Source of the DNA: Clostridia bacterium
GTDB lineage: Bacteria > Bacillota > Clostridia > Christensenellales > UBA1242
NCBI GenBank assembly: GCA_900766395.1
Contig: CAAFWB010000093.1
Span: 1 to 27,288, forward strand
Reading direction: 5' to 3'
DNA length: 27,288 nucleotides
This document shows, piece by piece, positions 19,927-27,288 of this stretch; position 1 is the stretch's first letter, and every line of letters begins with the position of its first letter. The notes below the pieces were generated by a model that saw nothing but the letters and a program-made list of their open reading frames with translations, did no database searches and had not been told where the DNA came from. The translations under genes and the position numbers were made by a program.

Positions 19927-22900
19927 ATGAAAAAAGAAAACAGCATGCCAAACTTGGTCGAAAACGAAAAGGAAATTTTGAAGTTTTGGAACGAGAATGA
20001 CATATTTGGCAAACTAAAACAAGAAAACCAAAACACTGGCAAATACTATGCTTTTCTTGACGGACCAATCACAGCAAACTATATCATGGGTTTGCATCAT
20101 GCTTGGAACCGCTCACTCAAAGATGTTATGCTCCGATTTGCTGGCATGAATGGGTGTGGGGCACACTATCAAAATGGTTTTGACGCACATGGTCTTCCAG
20201 TTGAACTCAGAGTTGAGAAAGAACTTGGACTCAACAGCAAAAAAGAGATTGAGAAATTTGGCGTTGAGAACTTTATTGAAAAATGTTTGCAAGTTGTTGA
20301 TAAATATTCTTCCATCATCGCAGAGCAATCAAAACGTCTTGGACAGTGGATGGATTGGGACGACTCTTACTACACAAATTCTGACGAGAACATCACGGCA
20401 ATTTGGCATTTCCTCAAAGTTTGCCATGAAAAAGGTTGGATAACCGAAAAATATCGTCCAACTCCATGGTGTATTCGTTGCGGAACAGCTCTTTCTGAAC
20501 ACGAAATGGGCGATGCTGACGCATATAAGGAAATTGAGCACACAGCAGTATTTTTCAAACTCCCAGTTCTTGGCACAAACAACTCTGTTGTCGTTTGGAC
20601 AACAACGCCTTGGACACTTTCTTCAAACGTTGCAGTTGCAGTTAATCCAGATTTCAAATATTCAATTTGCAAAGTGAAAAGTGACACAAGAAATTTGATT
20701 GTCTGCTCCGACATGCTCAAAGTTCTCAAAGGAGATTTGATTGAGGTTGTCGAAGAAGTTTCTGGTCGCGATCTTGTTGGATTGAGTTATGAAACCTGCT
20801 TCCCAGAGTTCAAGGAACAAAATTTTGAACATAAAATTGTTGCTTGGGATCAAGTGGATTCAGTTGAAGGCTCGGGCATGGTTCATATTGCACCAGGTTG
20901 TGGGGCGGAAGACTTTGATTTGGGACAAAGCATTGGGCTCAAAAACATCATGCCGATTGATGAGGCGGGAAATTTCTATGAGGGCTTTAGTTTTCTTTCT
21001 GGCAAGAATGCAAACGAGGTTGCCGACCTTGTGTTTGAAGAACTCAAAGCACGCAACAAACTCTACTACACTCATAAATACAAACACCGCTATCCTCATT
21101 GCTGGCGTTGCAAAAATCCAGTTTTATATCGTCTTGTCAAAAACTGGGTTATCAAAATGGACGAAATCAGACCCGCACTCATTCATGCGATTGATGATGT
21201 TGAATTTCAACCTGAATTTATGAAAAAGCGTATGCTTGACTGGCTTAACAATATGGGTGACTGGTCCATTTCGAGAAAAAGATATTATGGTGTTCCACTT
21301 CCAGTTTATCATTGCCCACACTGCGGAAAACTCACGGTTGTTGGAAGCCTTGAAGAACTTGCAAGCCTATCGAGCGAAGAAGAGGTGAAATCACTCCCAC
21401 ACATTCACAAGCCATATATTGATAAAATCAAAATCACTTGTCCAAACTGCGGCGAAAAAGTTGAGAGAATTCCAGAAGTTGGCGATTGCTGGCTTGATGC
21501 GGGGATAACACCATTCTCAACAAAGAAATATTTCTCAGACAAAGAGTTTTTCGAAAAGAATTTCCCAATTGAAGTTGTGCTTGAAGGAAAAGAGCAAATC
21601 AGACTTTGGTTCTATTCTCTTCTCGTTATGAGTGTTGCGCTCACTGGTCGTGCTCCATACAAAAAGATTGTTTGCACAGCAATGCTTCTTGACCGTGACG
21701 GAAACAAACTCTCAAAGAGCAGTCCAAACAACATTCCGATTGACGAAGCATTTGAAAAGATTGGAGCAGATATTGTCAGATATATGTTTGCTTCAAACAA
21801 CATGACAAGTGATGTTCGCTTCTCGTTTGAAGCAACCGACGAAATCAGAAGAAAAATCTTGGGATTCTGGAATAACTATGTGTTTTTCAATACCTATGCA
21901 ACACTTGATAATCCTCAACTTGATGGTTTCACGCCAGACATGGAAAAACTTGACCTCACTGACCGCTGGCTTCTTGCGAAAGTGAATAACTTTGTTCGTG
22001 CGTCTTATGAAAACTACAAACATCAACATTTCTATCAAGTGACGGCGGATTTTGAAGAACTTTCTGACGAACTTTCAAACTGGTATATTCGCGTCAACAG
22101 AAGAAGATTTTGGAAGTCTGATGACGAAGAAGACAAACTTAACGCTTACTACACTTTGTATTTTGCCCTAAAAACAATTTGCCAAGTCATGAGTCCAATC
22201 ATTCCATTCCTTTGCGAATATATTTGGCAAAATATGACGAGAAGTCTTGAAAGTCGTGCCAAGGAAAGCATATTTCTTGAACGCTTCCCAATGCCAAACG
22301 AAAAGTTTGATAATCAAAAATTAATTGCTGACACAAATGTAATTCGAAATGTCATTGCGATTGCACAACGCCTTCGAAATGAAAATCAAATCAAAATCAA
22401 ACAACCACTCAAACATCTTTATGTTTTGATGCACAATGCAAATGTCGGTGCTCTAAAAGAATATGACAATCTCATTAAAGAAGAGCTCAACATCAAAGAG
22501 ATCACATTTGAAGAAGACAACACGAAGTTTAATGACGAGTTTTTGACCGTCAACTTCAAAACAGCGGGTGCAAGACTCAAAGGTGCAGTCCAACAACTCA
22601 AAAACACACTCAGCGCGCTTTCACAAGACGAACAAAACAGCCTTATTCAAGCGTTCAAGGCGGGAGACGATGTTCAAGTTGAAGGATTTGAGCCACTCCC
22701 AGCAGACACGTTCATTCTTTCGAGCAAACCAAAGAAAGATTATGTGATTGCGAGCGAAAATGGCATCACTTGTGTTCTTGATATCACAATTGACGAAAAC
22801 CTTATGCTTGAAGGTGTTCAAAGAGAATTGGTTCGTGCAATGCAAGTTGTCAGAAAAGAAAACGATCTCAAAATTGAACAAAGAATAACCTTGTTTGTTG

Positions 22901-23058
22901 AAAGCAAAAGTGAACTAATAAATCGCGTGGTTGAAAAGTTTAAGAACAAAATTATGCAAGAAGTTCTTGCAAACAAGTTTGAAGATATCCAAAATCCAAA
23001 GATTGAACAAGACCTTGTTGTTGCTGACGAAAATCTTGTTGTAAAAATTGATTTTTGA
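19927..23058 (+). CDS. ileS: Isoleucine--tRNA ligase, large type with atypical HIGH motif
   Basis: IleRS charges tRNA-Ile and edits Val-tRNA-Ile. At 1043 residues this is the long form, larger than the usual Bacillota enzyme (about 920). The ATP-site motif reads NYIMGLHHAWNRSLKD (51-66): GLHH replaces HIGH, as in a subset of IleRS with MGxHHAW. The second signature is KLSKS (594-598). Zinc-finger-like cysteines occur in the CP1 region (CIRCGTALSEHE) and later (HCPHCG, CPNCGEK). The editing domain has VVWTTTPWTLSSNVAVAVNP, the anticodon-binding domain follows KLSKS, and the C-terminus has an extra alpha/beta extension. AGGAG (19915-19919), 7 bases before ATG 19927, sets the start; a TTG at 19912 precedes it. 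Expression is controlled by the Ile T-box. The methyltransferase gene follows within 8 bases. Confidence 0.96.
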   Translation: MKKENSMPNLVENEKEILKFWNENDIFGKLKQENQNTGKYYAFLDGPITANYIMGLHHAWNRSLKDVMLRFAGMNGCGAHYQNGFDAHGLPVELRVEKELGLNSKKEIEKFGVENFIEKCLQVVDKYSSIIAEQSKRLGQWMDWDDSYYTNSDENITAIWHFLKVCHEKGWITEKYRPTPWCIRCGTALSEHEMGDADAYKEIEHTAVFFKLPVLGTNNSVVVWTTTPWTLSSNVAVAVNPDFKYSICKVKSDTRNLIVCSDMLKVLKGDLIEVVEEVSGRDLVGLSYETCFPEFKEQNFEHKIVAWDQVDSVEGSGMVHIAPGCGAEDFDLGQSIGLKNIMPIDEAGNFYEGFSFLSGKNANEVADLVFEELKARNKLYYTHKYKHRYPHCWRCKNPVLYRLVKNWVIKMDEIRPALIHAIDDVEFQPEFMKKRMLDWLNNMGDWSISRKRYYGVPLPVYHCPHCGKLTVVGSLEELASLSSEEEVKSLPHIHKPYIDKIKITCPNCGEKVERIPEVGDCWLDAGITPFSTKKYFSDKEFFEKNFPIEVVLEGKEQIRLWFYSLLVMSVALTGRAPYKKIVCTAMLLDRDGNKLSKSSPNNIPIDEAFEKIGADIVRYMFASNNMTSDVRFSFEATDEIRRKILGFWNNYVFFNTYATLDNPQLDGFTPDMEKLDLTDRWLLAKVNNFVRASYENYKHQHFYQVTADFEELSDELSNWYIRVNRRRFWKSDDEEDKLNAYYTLYFALKTICQVMSPIIPFLCEYIWQNMTRSLESRAKESIFLERFPMPNEKFDNQKLIADTNVIRNVIAIAQRLRNENQIKIKQPLKHLYVLMHNANVGALKEYDNLIKEELNIKEITFEEDNTKFNDEFLTVNFKTAGARLKGAVQQLKNTLSALSQDEQNSLIQAFKAGDDVQVEGFEPLPADTFILSSKPKKDYVIASENGITCVLDITIDENLMLEGVQRELVRAMQVVRKENDLKIEQRITLFVESKSELINRVVEKFKNKIMQEVLANKFEDIQNPKIEQDLVVADENLVVKIDF

Positions 23059-23066
23059 GAGGAGAT

Positions 23067-23930
23067 ATGAAAGTTAATAAAGAATGGCAAGACTACTCAT
23101 GTCTTGCAACAGGTGGTGGCGAGAAACTTGAAAGATGGAAAGATGTCTATCTTCTTCGTCCAGACCCTCAAGTCATTTGGCCCTCTCGCACAAGCCTCAA
23201 AAAATATCCAAAACTTTGTGCGCACTACATTCGTTCCTCATCTGGTGGCGGATATTGGGAAAACTTGCTTCCAATGAAAGACGAATGGGTTGTTTCTTGG
23301 CGCAATCTCAAATTCAAAATCAAACCAATGGGATTCAAACATACTGGACTTTTCCCAGAACAAGCAGTCAACTGGGCAAAATGCATTGACCTAATTCAAA
23401 AATCCAATCGTGAAATAAAGGTTTTGAACCTTTTTGCCTACACGGGTGGGGCAACTGTTGCTTGTGTTTCTGCTGGCGCTCATGTCACGCATGTTGATGC
23501 AAGCAAGGCAATGGTTGAAAGAGCAAAAGAAAACATCAAACTTTCATCACTGCCTCAAGACAAATGTCGCTTCATCGTTGATGACTGTTTCAAGTTTGTT
23601 GAACGCGAAATCAGACGTGGAAATAAATATGATGCAATCATCTTGGACCCACCAAGTTTTGGAAGAGGACCAAACGGGGAAACTTGGAAGATTGAAAACA
23701 ATCTCTATGACTTTTTGACAGTGTGCCGAAAAGTTTTGTCAGAAAAACCTTTGTTTGTTCTTCTCAATTCTTACACCACTGGGCTTCAACCAACGGTTAT
23801 ATCAAATCTTCTCAATCTCACATTTGGTGACCTTGGGGGAAAAAGTGAGAGTTATGAAGTCGGACTCGACACAGAAGAAGCGGGAGTTATCTTGCCTTGT
23901 GGTTGCAGCGGATTTATTGAATTTAATTAA
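23067..23930 (+). CDS. Class I SAM-dependent methyltransferase (RlmI-like, without PUA domain)
   Basis: This 287-residue protein has a Rossmann methyltransferase core: SAM motif I VLNLFAYTGGATVACVSAGA (119-138), acidic motif II HVDAS (142-146, Asp144), and catalytic motif DPPSFGRGPNGETWK (194-208). The DPPSF block is typical of the RlmI/RlmK-related rRNA methyltransferase group (Methyltrans_SAM). There is no N-terminal PUA domain; instead about 115 N-terminal residues include RPDPQVIWPS and FKHTGLFPEQAVNW. The rRNA or tRNA substrate is inferred from family. The ATG lies 8 bases after the ileS stop with GAGAGGAG just upstream, only 2 bases from the ATG at its closest, so it is co-transcribed with ileS under the T-box. 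No terminator follows in GC-rich form. Confidence 0.9.
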   Translation: MKVNKEWQDYSCLATGGGEKLERWKDVYLLRPDPQVIWPSRTSLKKYPKLCAHYIRSSSGGGYWENLLPMKDEWVVSWRNLKFKIKPMGFKHTGLFPEQAVNWAKCIDLIQKSNREIKVLNLFAYTGGATVACVSAGAHVTHVDASKAMVERAKENIKLSSLPQDKCRFIVDDCFKFVEREIRRGNKYDAIILDPPSFGRGPNGETWKIENNLYDFLTVCRKVLSEKPLFVLLNSYTTGLQPTVISNLLNLTFGDLGGKSESYEVGLDTEEAGVILPCGCSGFIEFN

Positions 23931-24183
23931 AAAAATAAAAATTATTTCTTTCTCTTATAAACAAAGCGATTGAAATAATTTTTTTAATTTCAAAAATTAA
24001 ATTTATTTAATTAAAATAATTATTTTCTGAATTATTTTTAATTAATTTTAATTATTTATCAAATTTTGAAAATATTTTTTGCGTTTTGCCAAAAATATTT
24101 TTATTTGTGAAAAAACGATTTTGTTATGTTCTCGTTTGACAAATTAGACGCAATTTGATAAAGTTTGTGAGAAAGGAAAAGTT
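23931..24183. other. Very AT-rich intergenic region with a long AT inverted repeat
   Basis: This 253-base gap contains no ORF worth calling. It holds TTAATTAAAATAATT (24007-24021) and AATTATTTTTAATTAA (24030-24045), an inverted repeat with one bulged base around ATTTTCTG. It may serve as a weak 3'-end structure for the ileS operon, since no GC-rich terminator is visible. The promoter for the next gene lies at its right end. Confidence 0.6.
24136..24164 (+). promoter_or_regulatory. Sigma-A promoter of the pseudouridine synthase-pepF operon
   Basis: TTGACA (24136-24141), 17 bases, TGa-TAAAGT (24156-24164). The predicted start near 24171 leaves a 13-base leader that begins with the AAAGGA Shine-Dalgarno. 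Confidence 0.75.
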
Positions 24184-24867
24184 ATGGAAATATTATTTGA
24201 AGATAATCACATCATCGTTGTTCAAAAACCACAAAATGTTTTGTCTCAAGGAGATGAAACTGGCGATCAAGATATGCTGGGCATGGTAAAAAATTACATT
24301 AAAGAAAAATATCAAAAACCAGGCAACGTCTATGTTGGACTTGTTCATCGTCTTGACCGTCCAACAGGCGGAGTTATGGTTTTTGCAAAAACAAGCAAGG
24401 CAGCAACAAGACTTGCCGAACAAATTCAAAATGGCGAGTTCAAAAAAGAATATCTTTGTGTTGTTTGTGGTCACCCAAGAATGAAAAGCGACAAACTCAT
24501 AAACTATCTTGAAAAAGACCCAAAGACAAACAATGTTCGAATTGTGCCACAATCTCAAATGAACGCAAAGAGAGCAGAACTTGACTATGTTGTCCAAGAC
24601 GAAAAGGACGAACTTTCACTTGTTAAAGTTCACTTGGCGACAGGAAGAAGCCATCAAATTCGTGTTCAAATGGCAAGCATAAAATGTCCAATTTTTGGCG
24701 ATTATAGATATGGGAAAGGTGAGATTGGACAAGGTTATAACCTTGCACTTTGGGCGGTCAAACTTTCATTTTTGCATCCTGTGACAAAAGAGAGAATGAC
24801 TTTTAAGTCTCTACCACCACTTGCCACACCTTGGAAATTTTTTGACATTGAAAAATATGTGGGTTGA
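24184..24867 (+). CDS. RluA/RluD-family RNA pseudouridine synthase
   Basis: This 227-residue pseudouridine synthase isomerises uridine in rRNA or tRNA. It opens with the family pattern ILFEDNHIIVVQKPQNVLSQ (3-22), and has the catalytic motif HRLDRPTGGVMVFAKT (55-70) with Asp58, the KxYLCVVCG strand, and LATGRSHQIRVQM with the conserved Arg. It lacks the N-terminal S4 domain found in RluC and RluD, like RluA and several small Bacillota paralogs, so the exact target site is uncertain. AAAGGA 7 bases before ATG 24184 sets the start. Its TGA is 1 base from the pepF ATG, so the two are cotranslated. Confidence 0.93.
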   Translation: MEILFEDNHIIVVQKPQNVLSQGDETGDQDMLGMVKNYIKEKYQKPGNVYVGLVHRLDRPTGGVMVFAKTSKAATRLAEQIQNGEFKKEYLCVVCGHPRMKSDKLINYLEKDPKTNNVRIVPQSQMNAKRAELDYVVQDEKDELSLVKVHLATGRSHQIRVQMASIKCPIFGDYRYGKGEIGQGYNLALWAVKLSFLHPVTKERMTFKSLPPLATPWKFFDIEKYVG

Positions 24868-24868
24868 T

Positions 24869-26653
24869 ATGAAAAAAAGAAACGAGATAGAAGAAAAATA
24901 TAAATGGGATTTATCTGGATATTGCACTGACCTTGACAGTGCAATTTCTCGTATTAAATCACTTGTCCCAGAGTTTGAAAAACTCACGAAGTATGAAAAC
25001 AAACTTGGTAATGACGAGTTGCTTTTTGAATGCCTTGAAACAAACCGCAAACTTGGCGAAAAGTTTGAAGTTTTGGCATGTTTTTGTTCTCTCAAACAAA
25101 AAGAAGATGCAACCGTATCAAAAACAAATGAAATCTTGAATGTGATTGAATCAATTTCAAGTGATTTGGGTGTCAAACTTTCGTTTATTGATGTTGAGAT
25201 TTCAAAGTTTTCAAATGCTCGTCTCAACAATTTGATTGCGAACCCAAAATTTGTTGAATACAAAGAAATGTTTGAAGATGTCAAACGACACAAAAAACAT
25301 ACGCTTTCAAAATCGCAAGAAAAATTGCTTTCACGCGTAGGTGAGTTTGCGGGCGGATTTTCTGATGTCTTTGACATGTTTGATTCGTGCGATGTTGTGT
25401 TTGACGATGCCATAGACTCGGACGGAAAAAAATATGCGTTGAATAACGCAAACTACTCTCAATTTGTTCGCGACAAAGACGAAAAGTTGAGATTGTCTGC
25501 CTACTCCAACATGATGGGAGCGTATGGAAAACTCAACAAAACCCTTGCAGCGAACTACCTGTCATCTGTGAAAGCGGATTGTGCATATGCAAAAATGCGA
25601 AAATATGGATCTGCGCTCGACAAAGCTCTCTACAACGAAGAGATTTCGACAAATGTCTATGAAAAACTGATTGAAAAAGTCCATTCAAACCTAAAAGATT
25701 TTTACGAGTATTTTGAAGAAAAATGCAAAATGCTGGGACTCAAAAATTTCAAAATATGTGACGCCTATGCTGAAAACCCAAATGTTCCAAAACTTGAATT
25801 TACTTTTGAAGAAGCGTTTGAGATTGTGAAAACTGCCCTCAAACCTCTTGGGGAAGATTACCAAAAACTTCTTGACAAAGCAAAACAAGAAAGGTGGGTT
25901 GATGTTTATCCAAATGTTGGAAAAGACACTGGCGCGTTTTCGTCTGGCGCTTATCGCAAGAACCCAATCGTTCTCATGAACTTTGTTGGGGATATAAACA
26001 GTGTGTTTACGCTCGCTCATGAACTGGGTCACTCAATGCACACATATCTTGCGGATCACGCTCAAAACTCAATCAATTCGGGCTATCCAATTTTCCTTGC
26101 CGAGATCGCAAGCACAACAAATGAGATGTTGCTTCTTGATTTCTTTATGAAGAATGCAAAAACAAATGATGAAAAAATATATTTTGTTGACACCTATCTC
26201 AACATGGCACGAGCAACAATTTTCCGCCAAACTATGTTTGCGGAGTTTGAACAAATAATTCATGAAGACTATGAGAAAATGCTGCCACTTTCAGCAGATG
26301 TTCTCAATCAAACTTATTTTGACCTCAACCGCCTTTATTTTGGTGACAAAGTTGAAATTTTGGATTGTGCAAAATATGAGTGGTCGAGAATCCCACACTT
26401 TTATAATGACTTTTATGTTTATAAATACGCAACGGGGTTAATTTCGGCGATTGCAATTTCGCAAAACATTCTAAAAGACAATTCCTATTCAAAACAATAT
26501 CTCAAAATGCTTTCAATGGGCGGAAAACTTCCACCTTTGAAAACGCTTGAAATTTGCGGAATTGACATGACAAAAGACACTCCTTTTGACAACGCATTTT
26601 CAAGCATAAAAGAAAAAATTCGAGAACTAAAAGAACTGCAAGGAGAAAAATGA
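24869..26653 (+). CDS. pepF: Oligoendopeptidase F (M3 family metallopeptidase)
   Basis: PepF is a cytoplasmic zinc metallopeptidase that cleaves oligopeptides. The 594-residue protein begins KWDLSGYCTDLDSAI (12-26), typical of PepF. It carries the zinc motif LAHELGHSMH with His384, Glu385 and His388, and the downstream ligand region PIFLAEIASTTNEMLL. The C-terminal YNDFYVYKYATGLISAIAISQNIL substrate-tyrosine region is also characteristic. Length is normal (about 600). I take ATG 24869, right after the previous stop; ATG 24857 in the same frame would overlap the upstream gene and has no better Shine-Dalgarno. The Shine-Dalgarno is weak (GTGGG), consistent with coupling. Its last codons contain the AAGGAG of the small ORF that follows. 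Confidence 0.96.
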   Translation: MKKRNEIEEKYKWDLSGYCTDLDSAISRIKSLVPEFEKLTKYENKLGNDELLFECLETNRKLGEKFEVLACFCSLKQKEDATVSKTNEILNVIESISSDLGVKLSFIDVEISKFSNARLNNLIANPKFVEYKEMFEDVKRHKKHTLSKSQEKLLSRVGEFAGGFSDVFDMFDSCDVVFDDAIDSDGKKYALNNANYSQFVRDKDEKLRLSAYSNMMGAYGKLNKTLAANYLSSVKADCAYAKMRKYGSALDKALYNEEISTNVYEKLIEKVHSNLKDFYEYFEEKCKMLGLKNFKICDAYAENPNVPKLEFTFEEAFEIVKTALKPLGEDYQKLLDKAKQERWVDVYPNVGKDTGAFSSGAYRKNPIVLMNFVGDINSVFTLAHELGHSMHTYLADHAQNSINSGYPIFLAEIASTTNEMLLLDFFMKNAKTNDEKIYFVDTYLNMARATIFRQTMFAEFEQIIHEDYEKMLPLSADVLNQTYFDLNRLYFGDKVEILDCAKYEWSRIPHFYNDFYVYKYATGLISAIAISQNILKDNSYSKQYLKMLSMGGKLPPLKTLEICGIDMTKDTPFDNAFSSIKEKIRELKELQGEK

Positions 26654-26823
26654 AGATAAAGAGCAAACTTGACCTTCTTCGAGCCATTGAAAACATGGAC
26701 GAAGGTCTGTCGGAAGATGAAATTATGGAACTTGTTGGACTTTTTGAAGAAAACCCAAGTTTTATCGCACAATACAAAGACTTCTACGATGATATAAAAA
26801 CAAAAGTTCGAGAGGATTGGTAA
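26650..26823 (+). CDS. Small acidic protein, 57 residues, coupled to pepF
   Basis: This short ORF starts MKIKSKLDLLRAIENMDE and ends VREDW. AAGGAG (26640-26645), 4 bases before ATG 26650, and an ATGA overlap with the pepF stop make translation likely. It reads as a predicted helical, acidic protein with alternating Leu/Ile positions (LLRAIENM, IMELVGLFEE). It has no transmembrane segment or known motif that I recognise. A strong terminator starts 2 bases after its stop, so it is the true end of the operon rather than chance. Function unknown. Confidence 0.75.
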   Translation: MKIKSKLDLLRAIENMDEGLSEDEIMELVGLFEENPSFIAQYKDFYDDIKTKVREDW

Positions 26824-26824
26824 G

Positions 26825-26850
26825 AAGTGGCATTTTGCCACTTTTTTTTA
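26825..26850 (+). terminator. Rho-independent terminator after the pepF operon
   Basis: AAGTGGCA (26825-26832) pairs with TGCCACTT (26836-26843) around TTT, ending in T8. Confidence 0.93.
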
Positions 26851-26888
26851 TTATAAAAACAAATTTGTCGATTTTGGCATAGCATGAA

Positions 26889-27212
26889 ATGAGTAAAAAA
26901 ATCATCAGGTGTGTTATGAATTGCCAAAGAAATTTTCAAGATTATAATTCAATTTATGATAATATGACCTACTGCAACTACAAACGCGGTTGCTTCATTC
27001 GTCCTTGCAATCCGTGCATTGGTGGCGGCTGGAACAACTGGGATGCAAACTGCTGCAACCCTTGGTGCAACATGCAACCGCAAACGCCGCCATGTTTTCC
27101 ACCTTGCTTTGACGAGGGCAACATGAATTGCAGAAGACCAAAAAGACCAAGAAGATGTGACTGCCAACCTTGCGGGAAAGGACCATTTGTGTTTTTCTAT
27201 TTTCCATTCTAA
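26889..27212 (+). CDS. Cysteine- and proline-rich small protein of unknown function
   Basis: This 107-residue protein has 15 cysteines (8, 12, 29, 35, 40, 43, 55, 56, 60, 69, 73, 81, 90, 92, 95), many in PC, CC or CxC contexts, plus a basic run RRPKRPRR (82-89) and a hydrophobic tail GPFVFFYFPF. There is no classical signal peptide or membrane helix. Such composition recalls cross-linked structural proteins, for example spore coat proteins, or metal-binding proteins, but I recognise no family. Two starts compete: ATG 26889 (no Shine-Dalgarno) and ATG 26916 (AGGTG at 26907-26911, 4 bases upstream), the latter removing Cys8. I list the longer form because several genes here lack a Shine-Dalgarno. 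It is a single gene between terminator-like structures, with no convincing promoter. Confidence 0.6.
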   Translation: MSKKIIRCVMNCQRNFQDYNSIYDNMTYCNYKRGCFIRPCNPCIGGGWNNWDANCCNPWCNMQPQTPPCFPPCFDEGNMNCRRPKRPRRCDCQPCGKGPFVFFYFPF

Positions 27213-27221
27213 ACAAGGGAA

Positions 27222-27259
27222 GTTGTTCTTTTTCGGTTGCGAAAAAGAACCAAAAAGCG
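27222..27259 (+). repeat. Dispersed imperfect palindrome, copy 2
   Basis: GTTGTTCTTTTT (27222-27233), 8 bases, AAAAAGAAC (27242-27250), then AAAAAGC. The inverted repeat GTTCTTTTTCG (27225-27235) / CGAAAAAGAAC (27240-27250) is perfect over 11 bp with loop GTTG. It matches the element at 815-852. Confidence 0.6.
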
Positions 27260-27282
27260 TGGGGAATTTGGATTTTCCCCAC
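27259..27282 (-). terminator. Probable terminator of a minus-strand gene beyond the window
   Basis: GTGGGGAA (27259-27266) pairs with TTCCCCAC (27275-27282) around TTTGGATT. On the minus strand the stem is followed by GC and T5, as expected of an intrinsic terminator for a gene entering from the right. On the plus strand no T tract follows. Confidence 0.5.
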
Positions 27283-27288
27283 ACCCCT

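Noticed and set aside
23961..24130. AT-rich gap 23931-24183 as a replication origin
   Set aside because: I see no DnaA-box cluster and no dnaA, dnaN or partition genes; AT-richness alone is not enough.
1..27288. Defence island, prophage, CRISPR or biosynthetic cluster
   Set aside because: No transposase, integrase, cas, phage structural or NRPS/PKS genes and no spacer-like repeat array were found; most genes are housekeeping.

Overview
This window is AT-rich chromosomal DNA from a low-GC Gram-positive bacterium, most likely an uncultured, anaerobic member of the Bacillota (Clostridia-like). Four observations support this: a large SRP RNA with an Alu domain, an isoleucine T-box leader before ileS, an L13-type leader before rplM-rpsI, and a pyruvate:ferredoxin oxidoreductase. 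TGA is used as a stop (genes ending at 5737, 23058, 24867, 26653), so a UGA=Trp code is excluded. There is no 16S gene, so finer taxonomy is open. I see no prophage, transposase, tRNA gene or CRISPR array. This is mostly a housekeeping neighbourhood with a few odd genes.

Layout, left to right. (1) The 3' part of rpoC and its terminator, then a monocistronic nucleoside hydrolase whose promoter overlaps a palindrome. (2) tyrS, then a single-gene unit for a membrane-anchored acidic coiled-coil protein. (3) A patatin-like lipase overlapping a membrane-anchored ComEC-like metallo-hydrolase. (4) A shikimate-kinase-like protein that has lost its P-loop, directly before transketolase. (5) nifJ (PFOR) on the minus strand, divergent from truA. 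(6) rplM-rpsI with a pseudoknot-capable leader. (7) A thioredoxin-reductase-like flavoprotein without the usual NADPH motifs, sharing a terminator with the SRP RNA gene on the minus strand. (8) A HEPN-like plus CBS-pair protein, convergent with an ung / DUF2726-like pair. (9) An unrecognised protein overlapping a DUF1828-like protein. (10) T-box, ileS and a SAM methyltransferase. (11) A pseudouridine synthase, pepF and a 57-residue ORF. (12) A very cysteine-rich small protein followed by hairpins.

How the genes fit together. Most encode translation and RNA functions (TyrRS, IleRS, TruA, L13, S9, SRP RNA, pseudouridine synthase, methyltransferase). A second theme is ferredoxin-linked anaerobic metabolism: PFOR makes reduced ferredoxin, and the flavoprotein at 14909 looks like a ferredoxin-dependent rather than NADPH-dependent thioredoxin reductase. 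Promoters are strikingly canonical (TTGACA-17-TATAAT-like) across the window. At least three genes (truA, ung and the gene at 18319) have a predicted transcription start on or within a few bases of the start codon and no Shine-Dalgarno, which suggests leaderless mRNAs.

The most interesting candidates are the HEPN-CBS protein, the shikimate-kinase-like pseudoenzyme coupled to transketolase, the NADPH-motif-less thioredoxin reductase, the leaderless gene set and the SRP RNA with a UGAC tetraloop.
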